Program-made: the position numbers and the translations under genes | Notes under the pieces: model-generated | The model's database searches: none | Told to the model about the DNA's origin: nothing | Seen by the model: only the letters and a program-made list of their open reading frames with translations | Source: Apricaphanius iberus | Taxonomy: Eukaryota > Chordata > Actinopteri > Cyprinodontiformes > Aphaniidae | Assembly: GCA_028564705.1 (NCBI GenBank) | Contig: JAPXFQ010002633.1 | Coordinates: 1,263,001-1,327,000 of the forward strand | DNA length: 64,000 nucleotides | Direction of reading: 5' to 3' | In this document: positions 1 through 11,752 of the stretch, in pieces | Position numbering within the stretch: the stretch's first letter is position 1 | Layout: every line of letters starts with the position of its first letter

Positions 1-461
1 GGAGGTGGTGAACAGGTCTCTACCCTTAAAAAAGCGTTTTTTTAAAACCAGTGAACCTTCTGTGCGACAGCGTTAGTGGGGGAATTGAAAAATCAGCATT
101 TTTCTTGTCAGCCTGCGGTTGCTAAAAAGAAAATGCACCATTGGTAAAACACTTAATGTATCATTTGTTGCAAAAACACAATTTAATAAATTTCTGTAAT
201 GTCATAAAGCTTTAACCTGACCATCAGTTGAAGTATTTTATATTCATGTATTGCTTCATCATCTGCATAAAAAAAAAAAAAGGTTCAAGTTGAAGAAAAA
301 AAAACAACTTTTCAGCATTAAGATCGTGGAGATAAAAATAAACGTTGATATCTGGTTGACTAGGAACCTAACATGGTTCAAGAAATAAATAGTTTTAATC
401 TTGAAGCGATTGTTAGCTCTGGTTGGTATAGTGATGACATTTAGGTAGAGGAGGAATGCTT

Positions 462-662
462 TTACATGCATCGTCTTACAAGCACACAGCTAGGATTCAT
501 GGCACTGAGGAAAACCTTCCTGCTCCCTGACTTAACCAGAGTTATTTTCAGGACATTGTTCGGGTTCAACTCCATTAGAGAGACTTTATTCAAGCTCAAC
601 ACACTGGCTACAGCCTCGAGGCCCTCAGTAGAACTACATTTACCCTTAACCCAATACTTCAA
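462..662 (-). pseudogene. Possible relic of an NLRC3-like leucine-rich repeat
   Basis: The minus strand is open for 66 codons. Its spacing resembles the LRR exons of the large fish NLR (NLRC3-like) family: a Cys, then a TEG..EAVASVLSLN segment, LMEL, an Asn-Asn pair, and FLSAMNPSC about 30 residues later. Family exons usually read like EALASVLSSN, LKELDLSNN and LLSAGL.NPSC. No LxxLxL core is preserved beyond this unit, no splice sites frame it convincingly, and no NACHT or further LRR exons are nearby. I infer one decayed, dispersed repeat exon. A chance open frame is the main alternative. Confidence 0.3.
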
Positions 663-696
663 GCTGGTGCCGCTATACGTAATCTGTGGACACTAA

Positions 697-2595
697 TCTA
701 AATAAATCCACACTTCGACAACAGACATATTAATGATTGTTTCGGTACATAAAAAAAGGAGCCTCTCTAGGGGAACTGGGAAGGTGAAAATGATGAGGAG
801 GGTGAGGAGGGAGGGAACAAACGCAAAAGAACAACACACACAAAGAACCAGTCCTGCAGAAAACACACACAATTCAACACAACCCCCATATCAACTGCAT
901 CCACCCACATAATACCTCACCAGGCATCTACTCTTTAAGCAACAAATCAAAACCGGTGGGCGTTGTCACACCCCCACACGGGGAGAGAGAATACAACCAA
1001 ATGCTTTTTTATATTTTAAAGCCTCCAGAAGAAAAAGCGTTTTATTTGGACCACATGGAGAGAAATCTGAATGTGTTTGTGTGTGAGCTTTTAAAAGCTA
1101 ATTTACAGTTAAGAATTTAGATTATATCATTTATTTACACATTTAACAGTAAGATAATTGTTTGATTAATATAATGCCTAACTGATTAATAAGGTGCTTA
1201 AATATCGAATTATAAATAACAATCATCTGATTAATATGAACAATATTACATTGATTTATCCCCCACCTGAAGCCGATGAAGGTCTGCGGTTGAATGACTG
1301 GTGCATGTGTAAACTTTGGGTAAATGTCAGATGAACTGAGACCACACAAACATAACCCAGATTGGAAGCGCAGACTTATGATTACCTATAGCACAGATTG
1401 GTTATCCCTGAACGCGTCCAGAACCGAATCCGTTGTATCATAGCACTGTGTGTGTTAACTTCCCTGATGAAATCCCTTCTTCCTTTTCTCACAATCTGAT
1501 TTGACCTGTAGCAAGGACCGCTGAACAGTTCTGGGCTATTTTCTATCTAGGACACCGCCTCCCGCTTCTCTCGCGAGCCGGCTCCCCCTCATTCTATTCT
1601 CTTCTATAAAATCATCTCATCCCTCACACACCTCCTGGGGTCTGCATTCCTGGATTAAACTGACATCTCTGTGCCGTTTCACTGAGGAGAGGAATAATGC
1701 ACACACAAAGCACTCGCACCGTTAGATACGATGCATAATCTATTTATGTAGCTTTCCATCCCTGCTGTGGTCCTTGATTACCGTTTGACTGATAGATGCT
1801 TCAATACTTTTAAAAATATTTTCTGACGCTGTGATATCAAGACCTACACAGAAAAAGCTTTCTTCGTCTTTTGTAACGATGCAATGGTTCTTTTTAAAAC
1901 AACATGCCATGTTAAATACGACAATTTGATTATGAAAACATGCTGCTACTAACGAAAAAGCGGCAGCAAAAGCCCGAGAGTGCACAACAAAGCTATCCTT
2001 GCAGACAGTAGCCGGCAGACAACAAAGAAGACTGGGTGGATGACAACAGCTCAGAGACTTTAAAGATATTCGTTTCATTCACCCACATCTACTAGAAAAT
2101 GTCCCATTCAATGATTAAACATAAACAGTGTAGAGGAGTTAATGTTAGAAAGCAAATTAAATTCAAGATTTTGCTCATCTTTATGGTATTTAAAGGATGA
2201 ATATGTAGATATCTCGTTAATTACTTAAACGCACAAAGCCACAAAAAAATCCTTATGTACCATAGTTTTATTGAGGAGCTTGTGATGAATACAATCTCCT
2301 TTCAACTCTTATATTAATAAAATAATTATACAAAAACCCTACTCTGTTACTACATTTGGTATTCTGTCCATCAAACGCAGCATCTCAATTCCATCCTGAC
2401 AGACACAGAAGACCGTGAAAGTCCATAACAATTCATTAGCATGCAACTATCCAGCGCTTTGTAACGGCACAAGGGAAGGTGGTTACTACATGCGTTTGTC
2501 CTCACTTGATGTCAAACGAAGCTACATGAGTCAGCCTCTGGCAGCCTCACATCTAAAGCTAAGCAGCCGGCTGTGTGCCACCTTCATAATGGTCT
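697..2595. other. Non-coding intergenic stretch
   Basis: I see no conserved protein block, transposon end or structured RNA. A CT- and CG-richer patch near 1550-1610 is the only compositional change. Short open frames such as the minus-strand one at 1740-2078 have no recognisable motifs. Confidence 0.5.
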
Positions 2596-2598
2596 GGG

Positions 2599-2599
2599 T

Positions 2600-2639
<40 letters not shown>

Positions 2640-2673
2640 TATATACATATATACACACATACACACACACACA
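2599..2673. repeat. Compound microsatellite (AT)n/(ACAT)n/(CA)n
   Basis: A pure AT dinucleotide run passes into mixed ACATAT units and then a short CA run. Ordinary simple-sequence DNA. Confidence 0.95.
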
Positions 2674-3629
2674 CTTTAAATTCTTAGCCGAATTGTGTGT
2701 TTGGGCTGAAAATGTTGGCAGCCTTTTGGAAAACTCGGTATAGCTAAGAGTCTGCTCTCTCCAGGGTATAAAAGGAGATACTGATGTCTACAGTTACTAA
2801 TGTTAAACCATGGTAAAGGTGCTAATCGCTACCATAAAACAGTGGACAAACTGTTGAAAATGTCAACTTTATACAGTTGTCTCTTTGTTGCTGCATCTAC
2901 TCTCTCACACAATGTAATAACGCCTCTACCCCTCGAATAAGAATTATTATTACCCAATAATGGCAAAGCGAATATAAATAATTATTGCGAGTGCCGTTTT
3001 ATTATAGTTCTAAATGACACATCAGCCAACTGCAGTACTAGCAAGACAGAACAGTTAAAAAAAAATCTGAATTTGGAACTGGCCATAAATCTCTGATTAT
3101 CTCTAGTTAATTAGTGAATATGAACCGGCAATATATTGGTATGAAAATCTGTACCAGCCCAGTAAAGAAAAGAAAAAAAGATAATCTAATATTTCACTGC
3201 ATTAAATCTTGGCGGCTGTTTGCATAAGCAAGGAAAGGGGGGCAGATAACACTGAATTATATCACGTAGGATGCAAACAATGTGCTGTGGTTCTGGTTTT
3301 ATTAATAATTCAGTAAATATTCACAGAAAACACTGAAACCAGTTCAGCCTGAGCCATATTGCAGTTCAACTGGATTCCAATGCAGAAAAATCTGTCCCCT
3401 AGAGTTAGAGGGGGGAAGCAAGTGTGCACACACTCATGCAACACATTCTACCCCATCATCTCGGTCTTGGGAGATAAATCTAAGATAAACAATCAATAAC
3501 TCTGGGCAATATTAGCAGAAGAGATGCCTTATTGCTTGGAGTGGAGGTGGAACTAAGCACACACAGGAAAGTAAAATACGAGCATTTTATTGCATATAAA
3601 ATTGTGTTTTTTCCCCTCAAATGCTTAAC

Positions 3630-4487
3630 TAGGGTTGGGCACCGAGAACAGATTCCAAATAGGAACCGGTTCCTAATGCCCAGTTCCGGAACCGTTAAGA
3701 ACAGGTTAGAATTATGATTCTTTTTTTGCGGTTCCTAAACGCCCGCAGTGTGAGCAAGCAAACTAGTAAATACAAAGAAAAGCAATGTTATTAACTATAA
3801 TAAATTTCTTCAATTGTCAGAAATTTAAATTAAAGGGTTAGCTTGACACTTTCTCTTTTAAACATTTTATGACACTACCGTATTAATGGCTGAAACCTTT
3901 GGTTTAGTGTGCCAATAAAGCTTATTCAAATTCAGTTCAACTGCTAAAGCTAACCAGCTACTCACCTATACCAGAGTGTAGACGGAGCCCAGAACACTGA
4001 GAGTCCAGTCGAGTCACTGAGAGCTGAAGCCAGCAGCTCTATCCATCCCCAGTTTTGTTTTTCGCTTCTGGGGACTGGGTGGATGACCGGGGGGGCATTT
4101 TAAAAGCTGCAGGTGTTGCTAGCAGCACGACCTGGGTAAGTTTGCTGTGTCTCTCTGCAACAGTGATTCATAGCGAGCCGTGGTAGTGGAGTCCGGTTTA
4201 AGACTTCTGACTGTAGTAATTTATTTGGTTTATCAGTACCATATTTATTGTTTTAGTGTGTTGAGGATCGGTTAAAAACGGGACGCAACATTTACCTGAG
4301 CTACTGAAATATTTTTCCGGGACAACTTCCTCCTTGCGGTGACATCTGACCGAGGTGAAGTTAGTCTTACTGCGATGGTTTGTTTACGGACCATCAACTA
4401 ATTCTGTTACAGCAAGTCATTTTTTTTTCCTTTGTGATTTTAAAAGAGAAAAGAATGGCTGACAGTGCTGCCAAAGTCTGTGTTAAT
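3630..4487 (+). mobile_element. 5' part of a hAT-like DNA transposon
   Basis: It starts with TAGGGTTGGGCACCGAGAAC, a terminal sequence typical of fish hAT elements. A sub-terminal segment rich in GGAACCGGTTCC-like motifs follows, then several hundred bases resembling a transposon 5' untranslated region. An ATG at 4455 begins a short frame reading MADSAAKVCVN, which stops where a second hAT-like element begins at 4488. I could not find the matching right end, so the outer element is either 3' truncated or too decayed to recognise. Confidence 0.5.
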
Positions 4488-5367
4488 TAGGGGTGGGCGG
4501 TATGGCAAAATTTTCATATCACGGTATTTTTCAAAACATATTGGTATTACGGTATTTAATGGTATTTTTTTTCCATACAAGACTGTTCATATCCACATGG
4601 ACTGCATTATGTTTTTTTCCAGACAGGTGAATGATATGAAAATAATTAAAGTGATTATGATTCTAGTAGGCATTCTTGATGTTCTATGGTTAAAAGTATA
4701 ATTTTTTTAAAACATTGCATTGGCGCAAGCAACAAATTGCATCTTCTAATTGCTTTGCATGTAGTACTGAAGAATCCTGCTGGGGGCAGAGTATAGACTC
4801 AGATCGGATATTGCCAAAGAAGAAGTAAAATAAACATGGCTACCATAGGTGGTTATTAGCTGGTTAATATTCAGATAACAACAGAATAAAAGACGGCAGA
4901 AGTATCGTAGATGGTATGTTAAACATATTTACTGCTATTAATGATTTCTTTCCTACTGGTTTTGCCGACGTTGACCGCGTGTACCTACAGACGGTCAAAT
5001 AGCCCTCAACAGTCCCTCCTACTGGTTACTCCAGAAAGCGTTTGTAAAAGGTATGCCGTGCGATTCTTGTCTGACCTTTTAAAGCCGATAAACTTTTTAA
5101 AACTATAGACGAGGCTCCTCTTTTTTGGAGTTACTTAATCAGAATTGTGTGCTTTGCTCCAGCCAGCAGGTGTACTTAGTTAAAAACATTTTCTACACTT
5201 TGGGGAAGAGGGTGTAGCAGTGAAATCGGTCCTGGCTTAAACACTTCCCCTCATTAAACGTTCCAGAAGTTGTCCGAGCTATTCACTGATATAGGGGTAT
5301 ATTAAAAATCCGTATAACGAAAATAAACACCGGTTTTCGGTATGAACCGGTATACCGTCAAGGCCTA
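4488..5367. mobile_element. Non-autonomous hAT-like element nested in another
   Basis: The left end reads TAGGGGTGGGCGGTATGGC. The right end is an imperfect inverted copy, ending ACCGGTATACCGTCAAGGCCTA. Flanking octamers GTGTTAAT (4480-4487) and CTGTTAGT (5368-5375) agree at six of eight positions, as expected for a decayed 8-bp hAT target-site duplication. No transposase is readable inside. A related left end (TAGGGCTAGGCGGTATACCG) starts at 63938. Confidence 0.6.
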
Positions 5368-6089
5368 CTGTTAGTGATTCATTCAGAGTAGGTAGTGACT
5401 ATTGTACTGAGCTACTGTACAAAATGAAGGGAAATATTTTTGTTTTTTGGAGTTAAAAAAAAAATCTAACTTTATCCTTTTTTCCCAATCTAAAAATGTT
5501 GACAGGCTTTCTGAATTCCTCTACGTACAGAGGAAAACTACAAGAGTTTCCCTCTCCTCCAGCTGCTACTAGCTGAAGTAAGCAAATAAATACAACGCTG
5601 GATTCTTGTGCTCCTCAGAACACTCACCAGGTCGCCTGAGTTATTTGACTACCAGTTTTGTAGCTGAGGGTCTGATTAGTCTCCACAGGACGGCCTGAAC
5701 ATCAAAAAAAGGGTTTATGCCTCCATTTGTAGCATCAAGACAACAAAAAAAAACTTATTCAAGTATAAAGTGTATCAATAGCATAAAGCTAATTAAAGCC
5801 GCTCACAGTAGGCTTTCTGCTCATAAACAGTCTGAATCCCTTGTACATTGTATGTGTAGCAGCTGCGGACTGTAACTCATTCCTGATAAATATAATTTAG
5901 CACAAAAGGCATTCTGAGTGTGTTGGTGAGAGTGTAAGGAAGTGATGGACAACAGTACAACTACTAGAGCAAACAATGTTATCAGGAGGTGCAGGTAGTA
6001 GTGAGCAATATAAAAAGGTAGAAATGATACAAATTCAGCCAAAGGTAGAGAGTTCAACTATACCGCTTTTGGGTCACACACAGCCATCG

Positions 6090-6935
6090 GGGGTGCTATG
6101 CTGCTCTCTTCCACCGGAAGTCGACCAAGTGAAGCTATAAATAGGACCGCCCCTTCCTCTTGACCTTCCTTCTGAATCTACCTCTGGCGGGAGCAACAGA
6201 AGGGATTAAAATCTCCATCCATCCTCCTTCGCTGGCAAACGAAGTCCCAAATTTCTGGAAGAAACGTGCTCCAAAGGAACCCAAAGACCACTCCAGGTAA
6301 ATCTTTAACATTGACAAAGACATTTGTACCAGAGCCCGTTGGTACCTCTTTGAGTTTTAGGCCGCAGACAGGCTGCAAGACTGAACAAGTGGAAGCCACA
6401 TGTGCCAGACCAGAACCAGCAGAAGCCGCATCAAGTCGCCGCCATAGAGCAGACAAGAATTGCCGCGCAAGAAAGCTGCTAAAGAGGTACTGTAAAAATT
6501 GGATTGCGGGGACCGATCGCCACAAAGCAAGAGCCAGACGCAGCTGGACAGAGCAGCAAGCCAGGAGCTCACTGCAGCTAACCAGATCGGAGCCATTGTT
6601 AGCCGCTAGGCTAACGTGGCCTCATACCCCTAAACCACTCGTCACTGTGCAGCAACTTTTTCCCCTTTTTGTGGTGTTGAATTGTTTCATCTGCTGTCTT
6701 TGGGTAATAGAGGCTTTTCGGCCTAAAACTTTAATCAGCGTTTGTTTAAAAGACTTTTCCCCGACAAAGATTCGTTTTTAAATTCTGCTTCTTGAGCTAC
6801 TCAATTAGGCAGGAGTTTTTCTTGTTGTTTAATAAATGTGTTTGAGTCAATCTAAGCGCCCCACGTGCGTTGCAGAGGGCTGCCTGAAAGCCAACAAGCT
6901 CACGTGTTCGTCCAGGCCGACGCTTCGTAACAACG
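6090..6935 (+). other. Unclassified promoter/poly(A)-bearing block, perhaps LTR-derived
   Basis: A TATA-like CTATAAATAG lies at about 6134-6143. A possible donor follows ACTCCAG near 6297, an AATAAA lies near 6829-6834, and the block ends in CTTCGTAACA. TATA box, poly(A) signal and a terminal ...AACA suggest a solo LTR or retroelement promoter, but I found no matching TG-start, target duplication or gag/pol relic. It could equally be a host non-coding exon. The plus-strand open frame at 6266-6781 has no recognised domain. Confidence 0.25.
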
Positions 6936-6999
6936 GTTGCTAATAACTGTTCAAACAGAATTCGGTTTAGCTAGATTAAGAACAGAAATTAATCTTATT

Positions 7000-8058
7000 A
7001 ACAGTGTTTGAACTTGCCGTTTTAAATCAAATACTTGAATTGAACCGTTTACTTCGGTGACCAATTCATGAATAGAAGTAATCTTCCAAAGATGAAACTA
7101 CTCTTATCCAGGTAATTTTTAACAAACATATCTTTATCCAAAGAATGTTTTTATTTTCTCCTCTAATTAGTGAAACTAATTCATCTTTCCCCCCCAGCAT
7201 CTGAAAATCGAATCCCGGGTCTGATCTGCACTCAGAAGCATAAATCAGAATTCAGGGTTTCTCATTTTATTACAGTCATATTCTGTGTTCCATTATTTTA
7301 ATCATTAGTGTTTCTCTTATTACTAGTTTGAGTGTTTAAATGTTTTTCTTTTGTGTTAATAAATCTTGTGTTTGGAAAGTAACAGTTATCATTTCTTGTT
7401 CAACCCACACACATATTGCAAGGTGTATGACCAATAGACGTTAAGAATTCCTTCCTTCAGAATTATGAGACTGATATAGAAATTTGGCTATTTAAAATAA
7501 TTCCTGAAAAAGGTGGTGCCCCGAATAATTTCCCATAAATTATTATTTTTATTGACTGCCACAAGCAGTCTTTGACTATCAATAGCCAAATATTTCTATT
7601 TAATAACCCCAATACTGCTGTAATGCCTTTTGTTGGCGTCAACCTGTACCTACATAATTTGTACCAGGTACGCAAGGATATTGATGTTCAGGGTTTGTCT
7701 TCACACAAGATATTGAAAGTTTAAAGTTTGTTGTTTTTCATTTAACGGAAAATAAACCTGTTAAACGTGAAACTTTTTAAATTCAAACATGTAGTTTTCT
7801 TTTTGTGTGATATTAAATGTATGAATAAGTAACCAGGATAGCAGAAAATGTACTTTATTTAGCTTTCATCTTATATAATTTACCTTTATCTTTATTTATA
7901 ATGAGGATTTTTGTGTGACATTATTTTAGGACAAAATTTAATAATTTTAAAAGTATTTTGAACAAATGATCATTAATTGGCATTCTTATATCTTTTTAAG
8001 TTCTGCTGCAATGTCTTGAAAGTGACTATGCTCATAAGCGGTCATTTTCCCACACACA
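7000..8058. other. AT-rich non-coding stretch
   Basis: No coding or structured-RNA signal. A possible acceptor-like CCCCCCCAG lies near 7199 and AATAAA-type signals near 7360, so it may continue the unclassified block upstream. Confidence 0.4.
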
Positions 8059-8068
8059 TATGTGTATG

Positions 8069-8106
<38 letters not shown>

Positions 8107-8152
8107 CACACATACATACATATATATATACATACATATACACATAAATATA
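8059..8152. repeat. TA/CATA microsatellite at the left side of a Tc1 insertion
   Basis: A run of TA and CATA units leads directly into the TA target dinucleotide at 8151-8152. The same repeat type resumes after 9742, so the transposon sits inside the microsatellite. Confidence 0.9.
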
Positions 8153-9740
8153 CAGTGGGGCAAAAAAGTATTTAGTCAGCCACCGATTGCGCAAGTTCTC
8201 CCACTTAAAATGATGACAGAGGTCAGTAATTTTCATCATAGGTACACTTCAACTGTGAGAGACAGAATTTGCAAAAAAAAATCCAGGAATTCACATTGTA
8301 GGATTTTTAAAGAATTTATTTGTAAATTATGGTGGAAAATAAGTATTTGGTCACTTCAAACAAGGAAGATCTCTGGCTCTCACAGACCTGTAACTTCTTT
8401 AAGAAGCTCTTCTGTCCTCCACTCGTTACCTGTATTATTGGGACCTGTTTGAACTCGTTATCTGTATAAAAGACACCTATCCACAGCCTCAAACAGTCAG
8501 ACTCCAATATGGCCAAGACCAAAGAGCTTTCGAAGGACACCAGGACAAGAATTGTAGACCTGCACCTGACTGGGAAGAGTGAATCTACAATAGGCAAGCA
8601 GCTTGGTGTGAAAAAATCAACTGTGGGAGCAATTATCAGAAAATGGAAGACATACAAGACCACTGATAATCTCCCTCGATCTGGGGCTCAGCGCAAGATC
8701 TCATCCCGTGGGGTCAAAATGATCATGAGAACGGTGAGCAACAATCCCAGAACCACACGGGGGGACCTGGTGAATGACCTGCAGAGAGCTGGGACCAAAG
8801 TAACAAAGGTTACCATCAGTAACACACTACAACGACAGGAAATCAAATCCTGCAGTGCCAGACGTGTCCCCCTGCTTAAGCCAGTGCATGTCCAGGCCCG
8901 TCTGAAGTTTGCCAGAGAGCACATGGATGATACAGCAAAGGATTGGGAGAATGTCATGTGGTCAGATGAAACCAAAGTAGAACTTTTTGGTATAAACTCA
9001 ACTCGTCGTGTTTGGAGGAAGAAGAAAACTGAGTTGCATCCCAAGAACACCATACCTACTGTGAAGCATGGGGGTGGAAACATCATGCTTTGGGGCTGTT
9101 TTTCTGCTAAGGGGACAGGACGACTGATCCGTGTTAAGGAAAGAATGAACGAGGCCATGTATCGTGAGATTTTGAGCCAAAACCTCCTTCCATCAGTGAG
9201 GGCTTTGAAGATGAAACGTGGCTGGGTCTTCCAGCATGACAATAATCCCAAACACACCGCCCGGGAAACAAAGGAGTGGCCCTGTAAAAAGCATTTGAAA
9301 GTCCTGGAGTGGCCTAGCCAGTCTCCAGACCTCAACCCCATAAAAAATCTGTGGAGGGAGTTGAAAGTCCGTGTTGCTCGGCCAAAACATCACTGCTCTC
9401 GAGAAGATCTGCATGGAGGAATGGGCCAAAATACCAGCTACTGTGTGTGCAAACCTGGTAAAGACCTATAGTAATCGTTTGACCTCTGTTATTGCCAACA
9501 AAGGTTATATTACAAAGTATTGAGTTGAATTTTTGTTATTGACCAAATACTTATTTCCCACCATAATTTACAGATAAATTCTTTAAAAATCCTACAATGT
9601 GAATTCCTGGATTTTTTTTTTCACATTCTGTCTCTCACGGTTGAAGTGTACCTATGATGAAAATTACTGACCTCTGTCATCATTTTAAGTGGGAGAAGTT
9701 GAACAATCGGTGGCTGACTAAATACTTTTTTGCCCCACTG
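8153..9740 (+). mobile_element. Tc1-like DNA transposon with about 200-bp inverted repeats
   Basis: The ends are CAGTGGGGCAAAAAAGTATT and its inverted copy ending in TTTTTTGCCCCACTG, each flanked by TA (8151-8152 and 9741-9742), the Tc1/mariner target duplication. Inverted arms run about 8153-8353 and 9540-9740. They are nearly identical, with few substitutions, so the insertion is fairly young. One transposase gene fills the centre. A strongly decayed copy of the same family lies at about 56182-57420. Confidence 0.95.
8509..9471 (+). pseudogene. Tc1-like transposase, catalytically mutated and frameshifted
   Basis: The frame starts at [10 protein letters not shown] and has the family order. 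A paired N-terminal helix-turn-helix comes first ([27 protein letters not shown], about residues 13-45), then the DDE core with [10 protein letters not shown] (first Asp) and [13 protein letters not shown] (second Asp). The third acidic residue should be Glu in NPIENLW, with 34 residues between it and the second Asp. Here the codon is AAA and the protein reads NPIKNLW. A frameshift near 9400 follows, so the real C-terminus ([16 protein letters not shown]...) continues in another frame to a stop near 9524. This copy should not catalyse its own transposition. Confidence 0.9.
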
Positions 9741-9742
9741 TA

Positions 9743-9790
9743 TGTATGTATATATATATATATATATATATACACATACATACATACAAC
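9743..9790. repeat. TA/TATG microsatellite right of the Tc1 insertion
   Basis: The TATG and TA run continues the simple repeat interrupted by the Tc1 element. Confidence 0.9.
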
Positions 9791-11694
9791 GTAATACATA
9801 TCGTTACCACACATGCTTTAGATCATATAACATTATAGATTTCATATAATATTTTAATATATATTTATATCGCCCAGCCCTAGATGCAGGATCTATATGG
9901 GTATTGGCAGATGTTCATTCCTTTTCTAATATTAGGTTTAGGTCCCATAAGTAAAACTGGACCAACACAATCATCAAAAAAAAAACCTTAGCCATCTTGT
10001 TACCTTTTGTGTGTTGGTAGGGGGAGGATATGCGGTAAAATAACATCACTGTCGGGCAACATCACCCACCCCAAGCATGAAGATGTTGCTGAACTGGAGA
10101 GCTCCTATTGTGACAGGCTGCTACATCCCAAGAACAGAAAGGAGCGTAACCACAGACCCTTCCTCCTAGCTAGCTGTTAATCTTTAAAACCACCACTAAT
10201 CACAATGAACTCTATCAATGTTTTCATCCCCCATGTTATTTGCTCAGTCGTCTCATGTCAAATAAACATTTCTGCTGGTTTAACAGCTTTTATTTTTTCA
10301 ATTCTTGTAAAGAGTATTTTGTCTACAGAGCACAAATAGACATGCACATAATTCAAAGTATTCTGTTTATTGATTTTTTGATATTGATATTTGTATAAGC
10401 CATTTTGTTCTGTGTAAAATTGTGTTGCTAACTTTTTATACGATTACTCTAAATCACTCAAAAACATAATTTACCAATACTGTCATGTACAAATTAACGC
10501 AAAATGAAAAACAACCACATCTCTATAACTCTTTTGTTCATTTTTATTTATATTCCTCTTCAATTTTGGTACTAAAGCACAACATTAAACTATCCAATAA
10601 AATCTAGCTACCAATATGCTAATTTTTTGTTAAGTAGGTGTTATCAACGCAGATTCTTGTGTTTGACTGTTTAAAAAAAAAGGATCTGGTTGAGTGAGTG
10701 CGAGTTGGACAAAGTGAACCAGAGGGACGCACAATTTACTTCAGCGCCATCGGTTTTTTTATTTACTTACCAGTAATGAGTGAATGACTTGCTCAAATCA
10801 CACAGAGAATAAGTGATCAAGTCTGTAAGAGAGGCACTGACTGTCACAACATGAAGTGACTGCGTCTTTCAATAGTCTTGACGTTTTTACGGCTACATTG
10901 TGCAGCCCACTGACAATTCAAACCCCAGTCTGTACACACGTACCACCCACTCCCTTTTCTTACGTGACAAACGGGGGTCACCTTAGGGTGATGACTAAAT
11001 TAAATCGGCCACTACATCACTTTCAAGCATTAAGCACACATTCAGTGTTTTTAATGACAGCGGCTTATTCTCTGCAATAATGGAACAAAGTCGAGGTCCG
11101 AAAAGGAAGCAATGTTGTTGCATTTCATTTACTGTGGTCTAATGAAATTTTGAGCAAGAGCTTTTGAATTAGCCCCACACGTTGTTTTTTTTAAATCAAG
11201 CCGCATTAATTAACTTCTGGTGCTCATGATGGAGACATTTTATTTTAGGAATAGAAAGCTAGGAAGCAGGCACTTCTGAATATAACCAAATTCAATAGCA
11301 AATGGATTCTGAAGTAAATGTAATGACTGTGAATGTAATTTCTACACAAGTACTTCCTTAATAACAAAAAGAAGAGGGAGATACAGACAACAGGGATGTC
11401 CCGTATTCGCGTCATTTGCATAGTGGGCATGAAATTGTAATGGATGTTGTAGAAGAGTAATACAATTTGGTTTGTTTTTGAGTTGGGTTTGTTATGTCAA
11501 TAATTTGGGCATAAAAATCAACTTTATAATACAGGCAGTAGGTCGCTAAACGTCTCATATAAACTGCTTCAATAAGCCTTGTAATTCAGGGCTCAATTTC
11601 AACTCTTCTATATTTGACTGGTTAAATGAAGGAGTTTTGGGGCAGATAATGCCTTATTACAGGCGGCTTATCTCTTGAACCCCACGGCTCCCAT

Positions 11695-11697
<3 letters not shown>
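9791..11697. other. Intergenic stretch with no recognised gene
   Basis: A motif TATCGCCCAGCCCTA ending near 9883 looks like the right end of another hAT-like element, but no left partner was found. Otherwise this is AT-rich sequence with no conserved protein block on either strand. Confidence 0.45.

Positions 11698-11749
<52 letters not shown>
11698..11749. repeat. (TA)n microsatellite
   Basis: About 25 uninterrupted TA units. Confidence 0.97.

Positions 11750-11752
<3 letters not shown>

Noticed and set aside
6266..6781. 171-codon plus-strand open frame with Ala/Arg-rich sequence
   Set aside because: Overlapping frames on the minus strand are similarly open and no domain is recognisable. 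It is better explained as GC-richer non-coding or retroelement-derived sequence.
9791..9883. Right end of a hAT-like element (CGCCCAGCCCTA)
   Set aside because: No matching left end or 8-bp duplication could be found, so no element is called.
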